Shown here: positions 54,915 to 63,382 of the stretch, one piece after another
Position numbering within the stretch: position 1 is the first letter of the stretch
Layout of the letters: every line of letters begins with the position of its first letter
NCBI GenBank assembly: GCA_903878085.1
Contig: CAIRGJ010000064.1
Location: forward strand, 124,001-188,000
DNA: 64,000 nucleotides
Origin: an uncultured Hyphomicrobiales bacterium
GTDB lineage: Bacteria > Pseudomonadota > Alphaproteobacteria > Rhizobiales > Xanthobacteraceae
Reading direction: 5' to 3'
The notes under the pieces: generated by a model
Seen by the model: the letters and a program-made list of their open reading frames with translations, nothing else
Databases searched by the model: none
What the model was told of the DNA's origin: nothing
Translations under genes and position numbers: made by a program

Positions 54915-56507
54915 ATGCCCGTTCCAGGCGAACAGCCCGACCTCACCGCGCTTCCCCCGGTAACCTCCCCGGTCAAGCGCCGCCTTGCCGCGCAATATGT
55001 GCGCGAGGCCCGCGACCGGCTGACGTCGTCCAGCGGCACCCGCCCCGCTTTCGATTACGAATTACTGCGCCAATACGCGCAGAACCGCCTGTCCGCCTCG
55101 CTGGTGATGCTGCTCTTGGTGGCCACCATCGGCTTCCTGTCGAGCCTGTGGACCGGTGCGGTCACCGCCGGCGCCTGGACCGCCTCGGTGCTGGTGATCC
55201 ACGCCGTCATGGTCAGCAAATGCCGGCAATTCCTCGACCAGCCGGTGTCCGAGAGCACGGCGCAGAAGTGGCGCCTGCGCTTCATCATGCTCGATTTGTT
55301 CTACGGCCTGGCCTGGATGTTCATCCTGATCCATCCGGTCGGCACCGACGAAAACTCCAGCACCTTCATGCTGTTCGTCATGCTCTTGGTCGTGGCGGTC
55401 TCAAGTATGCTGGCGTCGAGCCTGCCGATGGCGGTGTTTGCCGCGACCTTCCCGGTCACCGCCGCCGTCGCGCTGAACTTCGTGCTGCAGGGCACGCTGC
55501 GCGACTACATCCTCGCGGCAATGGCGATGACCGCGCAGGGCTATTTCGCCGTGCTGGCTTACCGGCTCTATTCGACCACGCTGGCCACTTTGGTGGCGCG
55601 CGCCGAAAAAGACGCGCTGATCGGCGAACTCGAACAAGCCAAAGCGATCTCCGACGAAGCGCGCCAGCGCGCCGAGGCCGCCAACATCTCCAAGTCGCGC
55701 TTCCTGGCGCAGATGAGCCACGAACTGCGCACACCGCTCAACGCCATTCTCGGCTTTTCCGAAGTGATGAAGACCGAAGTGTTCGGCGAGCACGCGGTGC
55801 CGGCCTACAAGGAATATTCCGCCGACATTCATAATTCCGGCGTGCATCTGCTCGGCCTGATCAACGAAATTCTCGATCTGTCGCGCATCGAAGCCGGCCG
55901 TTACGAACTCAACGAAGAGTCGGTGTCGCTGGTCGGCATCGTCGAGGACTGCCACCATCTCTTGAAGCTGCGCGCCACCAACCGCGGCATCACGCTGCAC
56001 GAGGTTTTCGAATCCGACCTGCCGCGGCTGTGGGCGGACGAGCGCGCCATCCGTCAGATCTGTCTCAACCTCTTGTCGAACGCCATCAAGTTCACGCCGC
56101 AGGCGGGCGAGATCTGGCTGAAAGTAGGCTGGACCGCGTCCGGCGGACAATACATGAGCGTGAAGGACACCGGTCCCGGCATTCCCGAAGAGGAAATCCC
56201 GATCGTGCTGGCCTCGTTCGGCCAGGGCTCGAATTCGATCAAATCCGCCGAACAGGGCGCGGGTCTCGGCCTGCCGATCGCCAAGAGCCTGACCGATCTG
56301 CATGGCGGCACCTTCGTCTTCAAATCCAAGCTGCGCATCGGCACCGAGGTGATCGTCACCTTCCCACCGGAACGCGTGGTCGCGGCCATGGCGCCGATGA
56401 CGGAATACGCGCCGTCGATTGCGCCGCATGCGCCGGGCGAACCGATCCTGACGCCGGAAGAAAGGCGCCGGTTGAGCCGCCGTCCGCTGTTCCGGGCCGG
56501 TACTTAA
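54915..56507 (+). CDS. Membrane sensor histidine kinase
   Basis: A 530-residue kinase. About six membrane helices occupy residues 60-215, with little periplasmic domain. A coiled-coil linker leads to the dimerisation box FLAQMSHELRTPLNAILGFSE with His269. The HATPase domain has the N box NLLSNAIKFTP, G1 DTGPGIPEEE and G2 GAGLGLPIAKS. The H-box and linker resemble PleC/PdhS-type alphaproteobacterial kinases. No response regulator gene is adjacent, so it acts on a remote partner. ATG at 54915; the frame opens earlier in a non-coding-like leader. Confidence 0.92.
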   Translation: MPVPGEQPDLTALPPVTSPVKRRLAAQYVREARDRLTSSSGTRPAFDYELLRQYAQNRLSASLVMLLLVATIGFLSSLWTGAVTAGAWTASVLVIHAVMVSKCRQFLDQPVSESTAQKWRLRFIMLDLFYGLAWMFILIHPVGTDENSSTFMLFVMLLVVAVSSMLASSLPMAVFAATFPVTAAVALNFVLQGTLRDYILAAMAMTAQGYFAVLAYRLYSTTLATLVARAEKDALIGELEQAKAISDEARQRAEAANISKSRFLAQMSHELRTPLNAILGFSEVMKTEVFGEHAVPAYKEYSADIHNSGVHLLGLINEILDLSRIEAGRYELNEESVSLVGIVEDCHHLLKLRATNRGITLHEVFESDLPRLWADERAIRQICLNLLSNAIKFTPQAGEIWLKVGWTASGGQYMSVKDTGPGIPEEEIPIVLASFGQGSNSIKSAEQGAGLGLPIAKSLTDLHGGTFVFKSKLRIGTEVIVTFPPERVVAAMAPMTEYAPSIAPHAPGEPILTPEERRRLSRRPLFRAGT

Positions 56508-56579
56508 GGCACCTTGGGATGATTGCGTTCCGGGCGCCGGACACTATGGTCGCCGATGATTCAGGCTCGAGACGGACGG

Positions 56580-56774
56580 ATGATCGAGACCCCTTGCATC
56601 AAAGTCTGCACATTGGACGCGCGGTCAGGGCTCTGCCTCGGCTGCGGCCGCACTATCGACGAGATCGCGCGCTGGGGCGCGCTGACCGCCGCCGAGCGCA
56701 GCCACATCATGGATAAATTGCCCGCCCGCCTCGCCGCCCACAAGCCTGACAATGCCCAAACCGCGACAGGATAG
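56580..56774 (+). CDS. DUF1289 small Cys-rich protein
   Basis: A 64-residue protein with four Cys in [21 protein letters not shown], the DUF1289 hallmark, followed by [17 protein letters not shown]. It may bind an Fe-S cluster or zinc. The function is unknown. ATG at 56580 gives the family's usual [10 protein letters not shown] start; ATG at 56556 is an alternative. Its 3' end overlaps the next gene by 23 bases. Confidence 0.85.
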   Translation: MIETPCIKVCTLDARSGLCLGCGRTIDEIARWGALTAAERSHIMDKLPARLAAHKPDNAQTATG

Positions 56775-57480
56775 TACCTTGAGCCGCCGCCTGACCTGGT
56801 CCTTCGTGCTTGGCGTGGCGCTGTCGCTGGCCGCGCTGATCGCCAGCAACGACCAGGACGCCATCGCCAATCTGCTGCGCCACGACATCGGGTCGCTGGT
56901 GCTCAAGATCGCGCTTCTGGTGTTTGCCGGCGGGCTGGTGCTGGTGCTGTTCCGCGAAAAACTGTCGAAGGCGCTGGAAGCGACGTTGTTCTGGGTCGTG
57001 GTCGGGCTGCTGCTGGTGGTCGGCTACACCTACCGCTTCGAGCTGCGCGAGGTCGCCGACCGGGTGATCGCCGAATTGATGCCCGGCCATGTCGCCGGCC
57101 ACGGCCGCAGCGTCCAGGTGGTGCGCGGCAATGCCGGCGACTTCGCGGTCGCAGCCCATATCAATGGCGCCAAGATCCCGATGGTGCTCGACACCGGCGC
57201 CAGCTCGGTGGTGCTGACCCAGGAAGCCGCCAAGGCCGCCGGGCTGCCGATTGAGGTGCTGAACTACTCCGTCAATGTCGATACCGCCAACGGCCGCACC
57301 CGCGCCGCCGCGGTGACGCTCGACCGGCTCGCGGTCGGCGGCTTGACCGAGCGTGCGGTGCCGGCGCTGGTCGCGCAGCATGGCCAGCTCAAGACCAACC
57401 TGCTCGGCATGAGTTTCCTCAACCGGCTGGAAAGCTGGGAAGTGCGCGGCGACAGCCTGCGCATGCGCGGACAGCCGTAA
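56752..57480 (+). CDS. Membrane-anchored retropepsin-like aspartic protease (TIGR02281, clan AA)
   Basis: A 242-residue protein. Three hydrophobic segments lie in the first ~100 residues ([52 protein letters not shown]). The C-terminal retropepsin-like domain has the catalytic [12 protein letters not shown] and later [11 protein letters not shown]. As a single-domain protease it should work as a dimer. The substrate is unknown. Its start lies inside the DUF1289 gene, so the two are likely co-translated. Confidence 0.88.
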   Translation: MPKPRQDSTLSRRLTWSFVLGVALSLAALIASNDQDAIANLLRHDIGSLVLKIALLVFAGGLVLVLFREKLSKALEATLFWVVVGLLLVVGYTYRFELREVADRVIAELMPGHVAGHGRSVQVVRGNAGDFAVAAHINGAKIPMVLDTGASSVVLTQEAAKAAGLPIEVLNYSVNVDTANGRTRAAAVTLDRLAVGGLTERAVPALVAQHGQLKTNLLGMSFLNRLESWEVRGDSLRMRGQP

Positions 57481-57688
57481 AGTCGACCTCGCCGTCAAAC
57501 GAGGAATTGGTTCTGCGACAGCTGCGCGTGCCCTTTGTCCGCAGCCTTCATTTCCGGTTCAAATACCTAATCTAGATTATCATTCTAACTATACAAATTA
57601 TACAAGCCCGTATGGTCTCTAATTTCTTAATGCTTAGCATCCAATTATCATTTCAGCGCTGTTGATTGGCAAATCGAGGGCAGTCTGC
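57481..57688. other. AT-rich intergenic region upstream of chemoreceptor
   Basis: About 200 bases, notably AT-rich from 57555 to 57655, unlike the rest of the window. No gene seen. It probably contains the promoter for the downstream receptor. Confidence 0.45.
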
Positions 57689-59827
57689 ATGCCTGCTGCA
57701 ATTCGCGACCATTCCATTTTTGCGACAATATATTCTCGACTCCGGTCGTTGAAGTTCGCCTTGCTCTGCGCGACCGGGTGCGTCGCCGCCATGCTGATCG
57801 CCGAACTCACGAACGACGGCATGGAATCTTGGGAGAAATACAATGAAGCGCAAACGCTGAAGGCCACCCATGCCGTGGGCAACCGCCTCATCGACGGCAT
57901 TTATAGTCTAGTACGAGAGCGCCTCACGACAAACAACGCACTTTTTGAGAGCGCGCCGATTTCTGCCGGCGCCCGAAAGACAATTGACGCTTCGCGCAAG
58001 TCTTCGCAAGATTCTCTCAACGAGAGCCTTCTTCTTGTTCTTTCCAACAACCATGAGAAAAAGAAAGTCAAACTTGAAGCGATTCAGAATGCACGGAGCA
58101 ATGCCAATGAGTTCCGCGCGCGCGCCGACCTGATGCTTACCCTGCCAAAGGCACAGCGCGATCCGGACGTGCTGAATAATTATTTTCCAATCATGACCGC
58201 ATGGGCGGATACAGCAATAAAGATCTGGGTTGGGACGCTTCAAGAGACTAGTCAAATCGATCCAGAATTCTCCCGCTATTCTCGTATCAAGCGGCTGAGC
58301 TGGCGGCTGCGTGAACTGTCCGGGCTTGAGCGCTCGATGATCGCCGTGGCGCTTGCCGGCAGTAAGCCTATTCAACCGGAGGCAATCACGAAAATTGAAG
58401 CCTACCGCGCACAGGCGGAATTGGCGTGGCAACTCATTGGCGACCTCACGCCCGATAGGGCAACGCCTCCATTAATTAGAGATGCACTGGCCCACGCCAG
58501 ACAGAGCTATTTCGATGAGTTCATTCCGTTCGCGGACAGCATGCGAGTCCTCAGCCAGGCCGGGGTCGATTACCCGATATCGGCCGATGCGTGGGTCGAC
58601 ACGACTAATCCACAGATCGATGCTCTTTTCGAACTATTGCGAGCGGCCGCCAAGGCTGGCGAGGGACGCGCCGCCCTAATCGAAAGCGATGCCTTTGGCG
58701 ATCTGATTTTCAGGATACTTGGCATTCTTGTAGCGCTTGGGGCGACAAGCGCCTGCTTCTATGTCGTCGTCTGGCGCGTAACGGGTCCGCTGGCGCGCGT
58801 TAGCCAAGCGGTCCGCGCCCTCGCATCGGGCACGCTCGATATCAAGATCGTGGACGCCCATCGCAGCGACGAAATCGGCGAAGTCGCGCGCGCGGTCGAT
58901 TTCTTTAAATCGATCCTGATGGAAACGAAATGCATGGCTGCCGCACAGGACGCGGAACGCGCGGCGAAGGTCAAACGCGCAGCGGCAATTGAAGCTCTGG
59001 CAAGCACATTCGAAGCGAAAATTACCGGCGTTGTGGCGACGTTTGAAAAGTCATCCGTCGCATTGGAAGCGACATCGCAGTCGTTGTCAGTCAGTGCGGA
59101 GCAAACCAGTCACCGGTCATTTAACGTTGCGACCACGGCGCAGCAGGCGTCGACGAATATGCAGCTTATCGCGACAGCGACCGACCAGCTCGCACATTCA
59201 GCGCAAGAAATCGGCGAAAAAGCCGCCAATTCCACACGGATTACCAACAACGCGGTCGAATATGCGCAACACGCCAACACGACCATACAAACGCTTGCAA
59301 CCGGCGCGGAGCAAATCGGCGAAGTCTTGAAATTGATCACCCAAGTCGCCAAGCAAACCAATCTACTCGCGCTCAATGCCACGATCGAAGCGGCGCGCGC
59401 TGGCGAAGCCGGCAGGGGCTTTTCCGTCGTCGCGCAGGAAGTCAAGTTGCTCGCCGGCCAAACGGCAATGGCGACCGAGCATATCAATTCGCATATCCAG
59501 AAGATTCAAGGCGCGAGCGGCGAAGCCGTCGCGGCGATCCGGAATATCGACAAGACAATTCAGGAAGTGAATGAGATCACGACGGCAATTTCGCAAGCCG
59601 TCAACCGGCAATATGCGGCCACGGACGAAATAGCGCATAATATCGGCGAGACCGCCTCGGGCACCGAGCACGTAACCCAACACATCAACCAAGCACAACA
59701 AGCGGCAACGCACACCGGCCACGTCGCCAACGAACTTCTCGCTTCAGCGAGCGCGGTGGCCAAGGGATCTGCCAATCTCCGGCATGAAGTCGAGACTTTC
59801 CTGTCGGGCGTCCGCGAGGCATCTTAA
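57689..59827 (+). CDS. Methyl-accepting chemotaxis protein with large periplasmic domain
   Basis: A 712-residue receptor. Membrane helix 1 is at about 22-40 and helix 2 at about 340-362, leaving a ~300-residue, mostly helical periplasmic sensing domain with no recognised name. A HAMP domain (about 362-415, [19 protein letters not shown]) and the MCP signalling domain follow, with the tip [20 protein letters not shown] near 550-575. It ends without a CheR-tethering pentapeptide that I can see. ATG at 57689 is used; TTG at 57662 is possible. Codon use is less GC-biased than in neighbouring genes, which suggests transfer or relaxed expression. Confidence 0.9.
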   Translation: MPAAIRDHSIFATIYSRLRSLKFALLCATGCVAAMLIAELTNDGMESWEKYNEAQTLKATHAVGNRLIDGIYSLVRERLTTNNALFESAPISAGARKTIDASRKSSQDSLNESLLLVLSNNHEKKKVKLEAIQNARSNANEFRARADLMLTLPKAQRDPDVLNNYFPIMTAWADTAIKIWVGTLQETSQIDPEFSRYSRIKRLSWRLRELSGLERSMIAVALAGSKPIQPEAITKIEAYRAQAELAWQLIGDLTPDRATPPLIRDALAHARQSYFDEFIPFADSMRVLSQAGVDYPISADAWVDTTNPQIDALFELLRAAAKAGEGRAALIESDAFGDLIFRILGILVALGATSACFYVVVWRVTGPLARVSQAVRALASGTLDIKIVDAHRSDEIGEVARAVDFFKSILMETKCMAAAQDAERAAKVKRAAAIEALASTFEAKITGVVATFEKSSVALEATSQSLSVSAEQTSHRSFNVATTAQQASTNMQLIATATDQLAHSAQEIGEKAANSTRITNNAVEYAQHANTTIQTLATGAEQIGEVLKLITQVAKQTNLLALNATIEAARAGEAGRGFSVVAQEVKLLAGQTAMATEHINSHIQKIQGASGEAVAAIRNIDKTIQEVNEITTAISQAVNRQYAATDEIAHNIGETASGTEHVTQHINQAQQAATHTGHVANELLASASAVAKGSANLRHEVETFLSGVREAS

Positions 59828-59844
59828 GAGCTAAGGCGGGTCGG

Positions 59845-60675
59845 CTAGATCAAGCTGATAATAAACCGCAGCGACGCGAACATCAGAAAAATGCCGAAGG
59901 CGATTTCGAGTTTGCGCCGCGGCATCCAGTGCGCCAGCCGCACCCCATAGCTCGCCGTATAACTCGACACCGGCGCCATCAGCACGACGCCCAGCACCGA
60001 GACGAATCCGATTGATAGCGGCGGTAGTTTCGCCAGGTGCGGCCAGCCCGCCAGCATATAGCCGATGGTGCCGGCAATGGTGATCGGCACGCCGACGCCG
60101 GCCGAGGTCGCCACCGCGCGCTGCATCGGCTGGCCGTACAGCGTGAGCACCGCGTTCGATACCGCGCCGCCGCTGACGCCGACCAGCGATGAAAACAGCC
60201 CGGTGATGAAGCCGTAGATCGTCTGCGGAACGCGGCCGGGTAATTCCGTGCCGAGGCTCCAGCGGTCGCCGCCGGCCAGCATGCGCGCCGAAATGAAGCT
60301 CGCGAACACCACGAAAGCGATCTTGAACACCGTCCCCGGCGCATAGGTCGCCGTGACCGAACCGATGGCGACGCCGACTATCGCCGGCAGCGTCCAGATG
60401 CGGACGACTTCCGGGATCGCCGCGCCGCGCTTCTTATGGGCGACGTAAGAGCGGTATGTCGTCGGCACGATGATGGCGAGCGACGTGCCGATGCACATCT
60501 GCATGCGGACGTCCTCCGGCACGCCGAGCACGCGGAACACTTCGTAAAGCACCGGTACAATGACCGCGCCGCCGCCGATGCCGAACAGGCCGGAGAAAAT
60601 CCCCGTGACCACGCCGGCAGCGACAATCAACAACGCCAGCCACGCGAGTTCGCCGATAGGATAGCCCAGCAGCAT
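59845..60675 (-). CDS. TauE/SafE-family membrane permease
   Basis: A 276-residue protein with about eight hydrophobic helices. The first TauE/SafE repeat is GIFSGLFGIGGGAVIVPVLY and the second is TGLFSSLVGVSGGAVSNAVL. These Gly-rich repeats define the family, which moves sulfite, sulfoacetate or related organosulfur anions. The substrate is unknown. It is convergent with the chemoreceptor and lies 56 bases downstream of dusA. Confidence 0.88.
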   Translation of the reverse strand: MLLGYPIGELAWLALLIVAAGVVTGIFSGLFGIGGGAVIVPVLYEVFRVLGVPEDVRMQMCIGTSLAIIVPTTYRSYVAHKKRGAAIPEVVRIWTLPAIVGVAIGSVTATYAPGTVFKIAFVVFASFISARMLAGGDRWSLGTELPGRVPQTIYGFITGLFSSLVGVSGGAVSNAVLTLYGQPMQRAVATSAGVGVPITIAGTIGYMLAGWPHLAKLPPLSIGFVSVLGVVLMAPVSSYTASYGVRLAHWMPRRKLEIAFGIFLMFASLRFIISLI

Positions 60676-60731
60676 GTTTCCCCCGGCCCGCCCCTTTTTA
60701 TTGACGTTTGGCTTCTTCGACCATGACGCGC

Positions 60732-61772
60732 TTAGGCCGCGACGCTCGACAAATCCTTGGCCGATTCCTTGGCCGATTCGTTAGGACTGTCCAGCAGCTG
60801 CGCCAGCGCATCGGCCATGACGGAGGCGCTGGCGCCAGACTTGACCGACTCGGTCGCAAGATGCCGCCGGAAGGCACGCGCGCCTGGCACGGCGCGAAAC
60901 AGGCCGAGCACGTGGCGGGTGATCGAATTCAGCCGAACGCCCTTGGCCATTTCCCGCTCGATATACGGCATGAGCGCGAGCGCGGTTTCCTTGGCTGTCG
61001 TAAAGGGCGCGGCCTCGCCGAACAGCAACGGATCGACGCCCAGAAGCAGCCACGGCTCCTGATAAGCGGCGCGGCCCATCATCACGCCATCGACATGCGC
61101 GAGTTGGGCTTGCGCCTGGTCGAGCGTGGCGATGCCGCCGTTGATGATGATGTCGAGGTCCGGATGCGCCTTTTTCAAGCGATGCACGATCTCATAATCC
61201 AGCGGCGGCACCTCGCGGTTTTCACGCGGCGACAATCCCTTCAGCCAGGCTTTGCGCGCGTGCACGATCAAGGCATCGGTTCCCGCCGCCTTGACCGCCG
61301 CGGCGAACGAAAACAGCGCCTCTGCCGGATCCTGATCGTCGACGCCGATGCGGCATTTGACGGTCACCGGAATTCTCACCGCGGCTTTCATCGCCGCAAC
61401 ACAATCGGCAACCAGCGCCGGCTCGATCATCAGGCAGGCGCCGAAGCGGCCTTCCTGCACGCGGTCGGACGGGCAACCGACATTGAGGTTGATCTCGTCG
61501 TAGCCGAAATCGGCGCCGATGCGGGCGGACTGCGCCAGCGCCTGCGGCTCGCTGCCGCCAAGCTGCAGCGCCACGGGATGCTCCGATGGATCGAAGCCGA
61601 GCAGCCGCGGCCGATCGCCGTGCAAAATCGCGCCGGTCGTCAGCATCTCGGTGTACAGCAGCGCCTTGCGCGTCATGAGACGATGGAAGAACCGGCAATG
61701 CCGGTCGGTCCAGTCCATCATCGGGGCGATAGAAAATCGGCGGGACCGACTGATAGCGTGTTTATGAGACAT
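60732..61772 (-). CDS. dusA: tRNA-dihydrouridine synthase DusA
   Basis: A 346-residue FMN enzyme. It opens with RRFSIAPMMDWTDRHCRFF, has catalytic Cys100 in NLNVGCPSDRVQ, and FMN-binding segments VTVKCRIGVDD, ALIVHARKAWL, IIINGGIATLDQ and GVMMGRAAYQEPW. It reduces U20/U20a in the D-loop of tRNA. Its 5' end is a known integration site for islands and prophages; here a truncated integrase lies directly upstream, pointing away. The coding frame itself is intact. Confidence 0.95.
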   Translation of the reverse strand: MSHKHAISRSRRFSIAPMMDWTDRHCRFFHRLMTRKALLYTEMLTTGAILHGDRPRLLGFDPSEHPVALQLGGSEPQALAQSARIGADFGYDEINLNVGCPSDRVQEGRFGACLMIEPALVADCVAAMKAAVRIPVTVKCRIGVDDQDPAEALFSFAAAVKAAGTDALIVHARKAWLKGLSPRENREVPPLDYEIVHRLKKAHPDLDIIINGGIATLDQAQAQLAHVDGVMMGRAAYQEPWLLLGVDPLLFGEAAPFTTAKETALALMPYIEREMAKGVRLNSITRHVLGLFRAVPGARAFRRHLATESVKSGASASVMADALAQLLDSPNESAKESAKDLSSVAA

Positions 61773-61805
61773 ATCAAATATTTGTAGGCTTTTGCCGCCG
61801 TCTCA

Positions 61806-61936
61806 TGTTGTACCGTTTTCGGCCCATTTTGACCTATTTCGTCGCCTATAGTACGACAATGTCGTACTATAAAAGGTATGTCGTACCGATGGGTAGCATA
61901 ATTGCACGGACTCGCAAAGACGGTACGACATCGTAC
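61806..61936. promoter_or_regulatory. Cluster of TGTCGTAC motifs with a 12-base inverted repeat
   Basis: TATAGTACGACA (61847-61858) and TGTCGTACTATA (61860-61871) form a perfect inverted repeat with a one-base spacer. Further copies are TGTTGTAC (61806, one mismatch), TGTCGTAC (61879) and GTACGACA (61923). They straddle the dusA/integrase gap and the integrase start codon. They could be arm-type integrase sites, an excisionase or repressor operator, or both. Confidence 0.7.
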
Positions 61937-62404
61937 ACCGCGCAGATCGTCATCAAAAAAGGCGGCGTGATTGCTCACCGCGAGGCTGAAACGTTCGACC
62001 GCAAACAGGCGGCCAATGCCTGGGTCGTCAAGCGCGAGGCGGAGCTCAAAGCCCCTGGCGGCCTCGACCGAAAGGAAAACCCAACCCTCTCCGCTGTGAT
62101 CGACCGCTATATCGACGAGTCAAAAAATGCAGTTCTCGGCACCAAGGCCCAGGTGCTCAAGACAATCAAGAACAGCGATCTCGGCGATCTTAAATGCAGC
62201 GAAATCACTAGCCAGAAACTGGTCGCCTTCGCCAAGGACCTGACACGAAATGTCGAGCCGCAAACCTGCGGTAACTATTTCTCGCATCTCTCCAGCATTT
62301 TTACTGTGGCACGGCCGGCCTGGGGATTTCCGCTTAGACGCGCAGCTCACCTACTCGTTACGAAACTATACTTTCCAAATCAGATGGCTGAAAGCGGTCG
62401 ATAG
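61889..62404 (+). pseudogene. Truncated dusA-type tyrosine integrase
   Basis: The N-terminal half of a site-specific integrase, starting MGSIIARTRKDGTTSYTAQI with the DUF-like beta-sheet arm-binding domain and then the core-binding helices (LSAVIDRYIDESKNAVL, HLSSIFTVARPAWGFPL). Homology to integrases seems to stop near 62334; the remaining ~23 residues look unrelated and the frame ends. The catalytic domain (R-H-R-Y) is missing, so it cannot recombine. Its position directly 5' of dusA and its sequence resemble the dusA-associated integrase family, so it marks a decayed island. Confidence 0.85.
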
Positions 62405-62641
62405 TGGACCGTCGAAATGAGCAGCAAATGATCCAAATTGGACTGGCGTTGTAAGCAATTTGAGCGGTCGTAACTCCAGTCCGGCACTCGGAGCCGCCAA
62501 GGCGGAAACGGCCTACAGCCTTATGGCCCCTCCGGGCTTCAGTGGTACGGCCTGAGCAGACCCAATGGCCAATCCTCCAGAAATCAAGCTGCGGCAACCT
62601 CCCGCCCGCGGAACTCATAGCGAACACCCTTTGCAAACTGA

Positions 62642-62696
62642 CTGCAAACTGAAATACGTGTCACGTATCGGCGGTGAAATGTTTTCATGTTTGCAG
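62642..62696. repeat. Nested palindrome in island remnant
   Basis: Outer arms CTGCAAAC (62642-62649) and GTTTGCAG (62689-62696) enclose a perfect inner palindrome ATACGTG-T-CACGTAT (62654-62668). A second TGCAAACTG copy lies just upstream, giving a short direct repeat. It could be an operator or replication/transfer site of the lost element. Confidence 0.5.
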
Positions 62697-62927
62697 AGGG
62701 TTGATGGCGCGCCGGACGAGATAAAACTGCGAACTCCTATGTTATTGAAATTGCGATATAATTTTCGCGTGTGCCGAGCGAAGATCGACGCCGCCACAAA
62801 ATTTTTCGCGGCACGGTCGGAGCTGAGACACGGCTCTCGTGGGCGCCGAGTCGGTTAGTCTCTCAAGAGCAGAAATACCCTGATGGGCCGGGATATCTGC
62901 TTATGGCATCAGTCGCCCAAGCCGGCA

Positions 62928-62952
62928 TGTCCGCTTAGTACAAAAGCGAACA
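62928..62952. repeat. Short inverted repeat TGTCCGCTT/AAGCGAACA
   Basis: Nine-base arms with one mismatch and a seven-base loop. I recall similar TGTCCGCTT...AAAGCGGACA repeats scattered in rhizobial genomes, so this may be a degenerate repeat copy. No function claimed. Confidence 0.35.
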
Positions 62953-63040
62953 CACGCCGCCTACGCCTGCGCTCCTTTGACCTGACCGGGCTTTTTAGAC
63001 CAAGCGTTGTGAGAAAATGGTCTTAGAAAGAAGCTTGGTC

Positions 63041-63202
63041 ATGCCGAAGAAGAGGTTTAACGCGGAGCGGATCGTGACGCTGCTTTGTCAGATTGAAGTG
63101 TCGATTGCACAGGGCAAATCCGCGACGGCGGCCTGCCGAGATGCGGGCATATCGCTGCAGACTCGCAACCATGTTGAGCAGCAAATTAGGAAACCGTTTT
63201 GA
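63041..63202 (+). pseudogene. IS3-family transposase OrfA fragment
   Basis: Begins MPKKRFNAERIVTLLCQIEV, SIAQGKSATAACRDAGIS, which is the helix-turn-helix N-terminus of IS3-group OrfA. After about 40 residues the expected YYRWRKEYGG continuation is replaced by unrelated sequence and the frame ends at 63202. OrfB is absent. The insertion sequence left end may be near 62988 (TGACCTGACCGGG), but no matching right end is seen. It is a remnant inside the decayed island. Confidence 0.8.
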
Positions 63203-63382
63203 CTATCAATTTATCAAAGGCTTACGCCCGAATGTTGCAAATGTGTTGCACCCGTTTCCGTGCGACGAAATTCTGATCACAATTTTAGGCAACAATTGGT
63301 CAATACCCACTTCCCAAATGCAGACTCCGCAACAGTAGCGGCCTTGGCGGTCTCCTACTGGGATTTCCAACTCGAAGCGCCA

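Larger units (their letters stand above)
62405..63040. other. Decayed island sequence, no intact gene
   Basis: About 640 bases with short, incoherent frames and more A/T than the neighbouring genes. A 97-codon frame at 62565-62858 and a 92-codon one on the minus strand lack ribosome binding sites and family character. It holds the palindromic structures described separately. I take it as the remainder of the element integrated at dusA. Confidence 0.5.

Noticed and set aside
60708..61787. 359-codon plus-strand frame opposite dusA
   Set aside because: Antisense shadow; DusA motifs are complete on the minus strand.
61806..61936. Plasmid-type iteron origin
   Set aside because: The motifs are few, not evenly phased on one strand, and no Rep gene is nearby; integrase or operator sites are more likely.
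61889..62404. Functional integrase
   Set aside because: The R-H-R-Y catalytic domain is absent and the integrase similarity stops near 62334.
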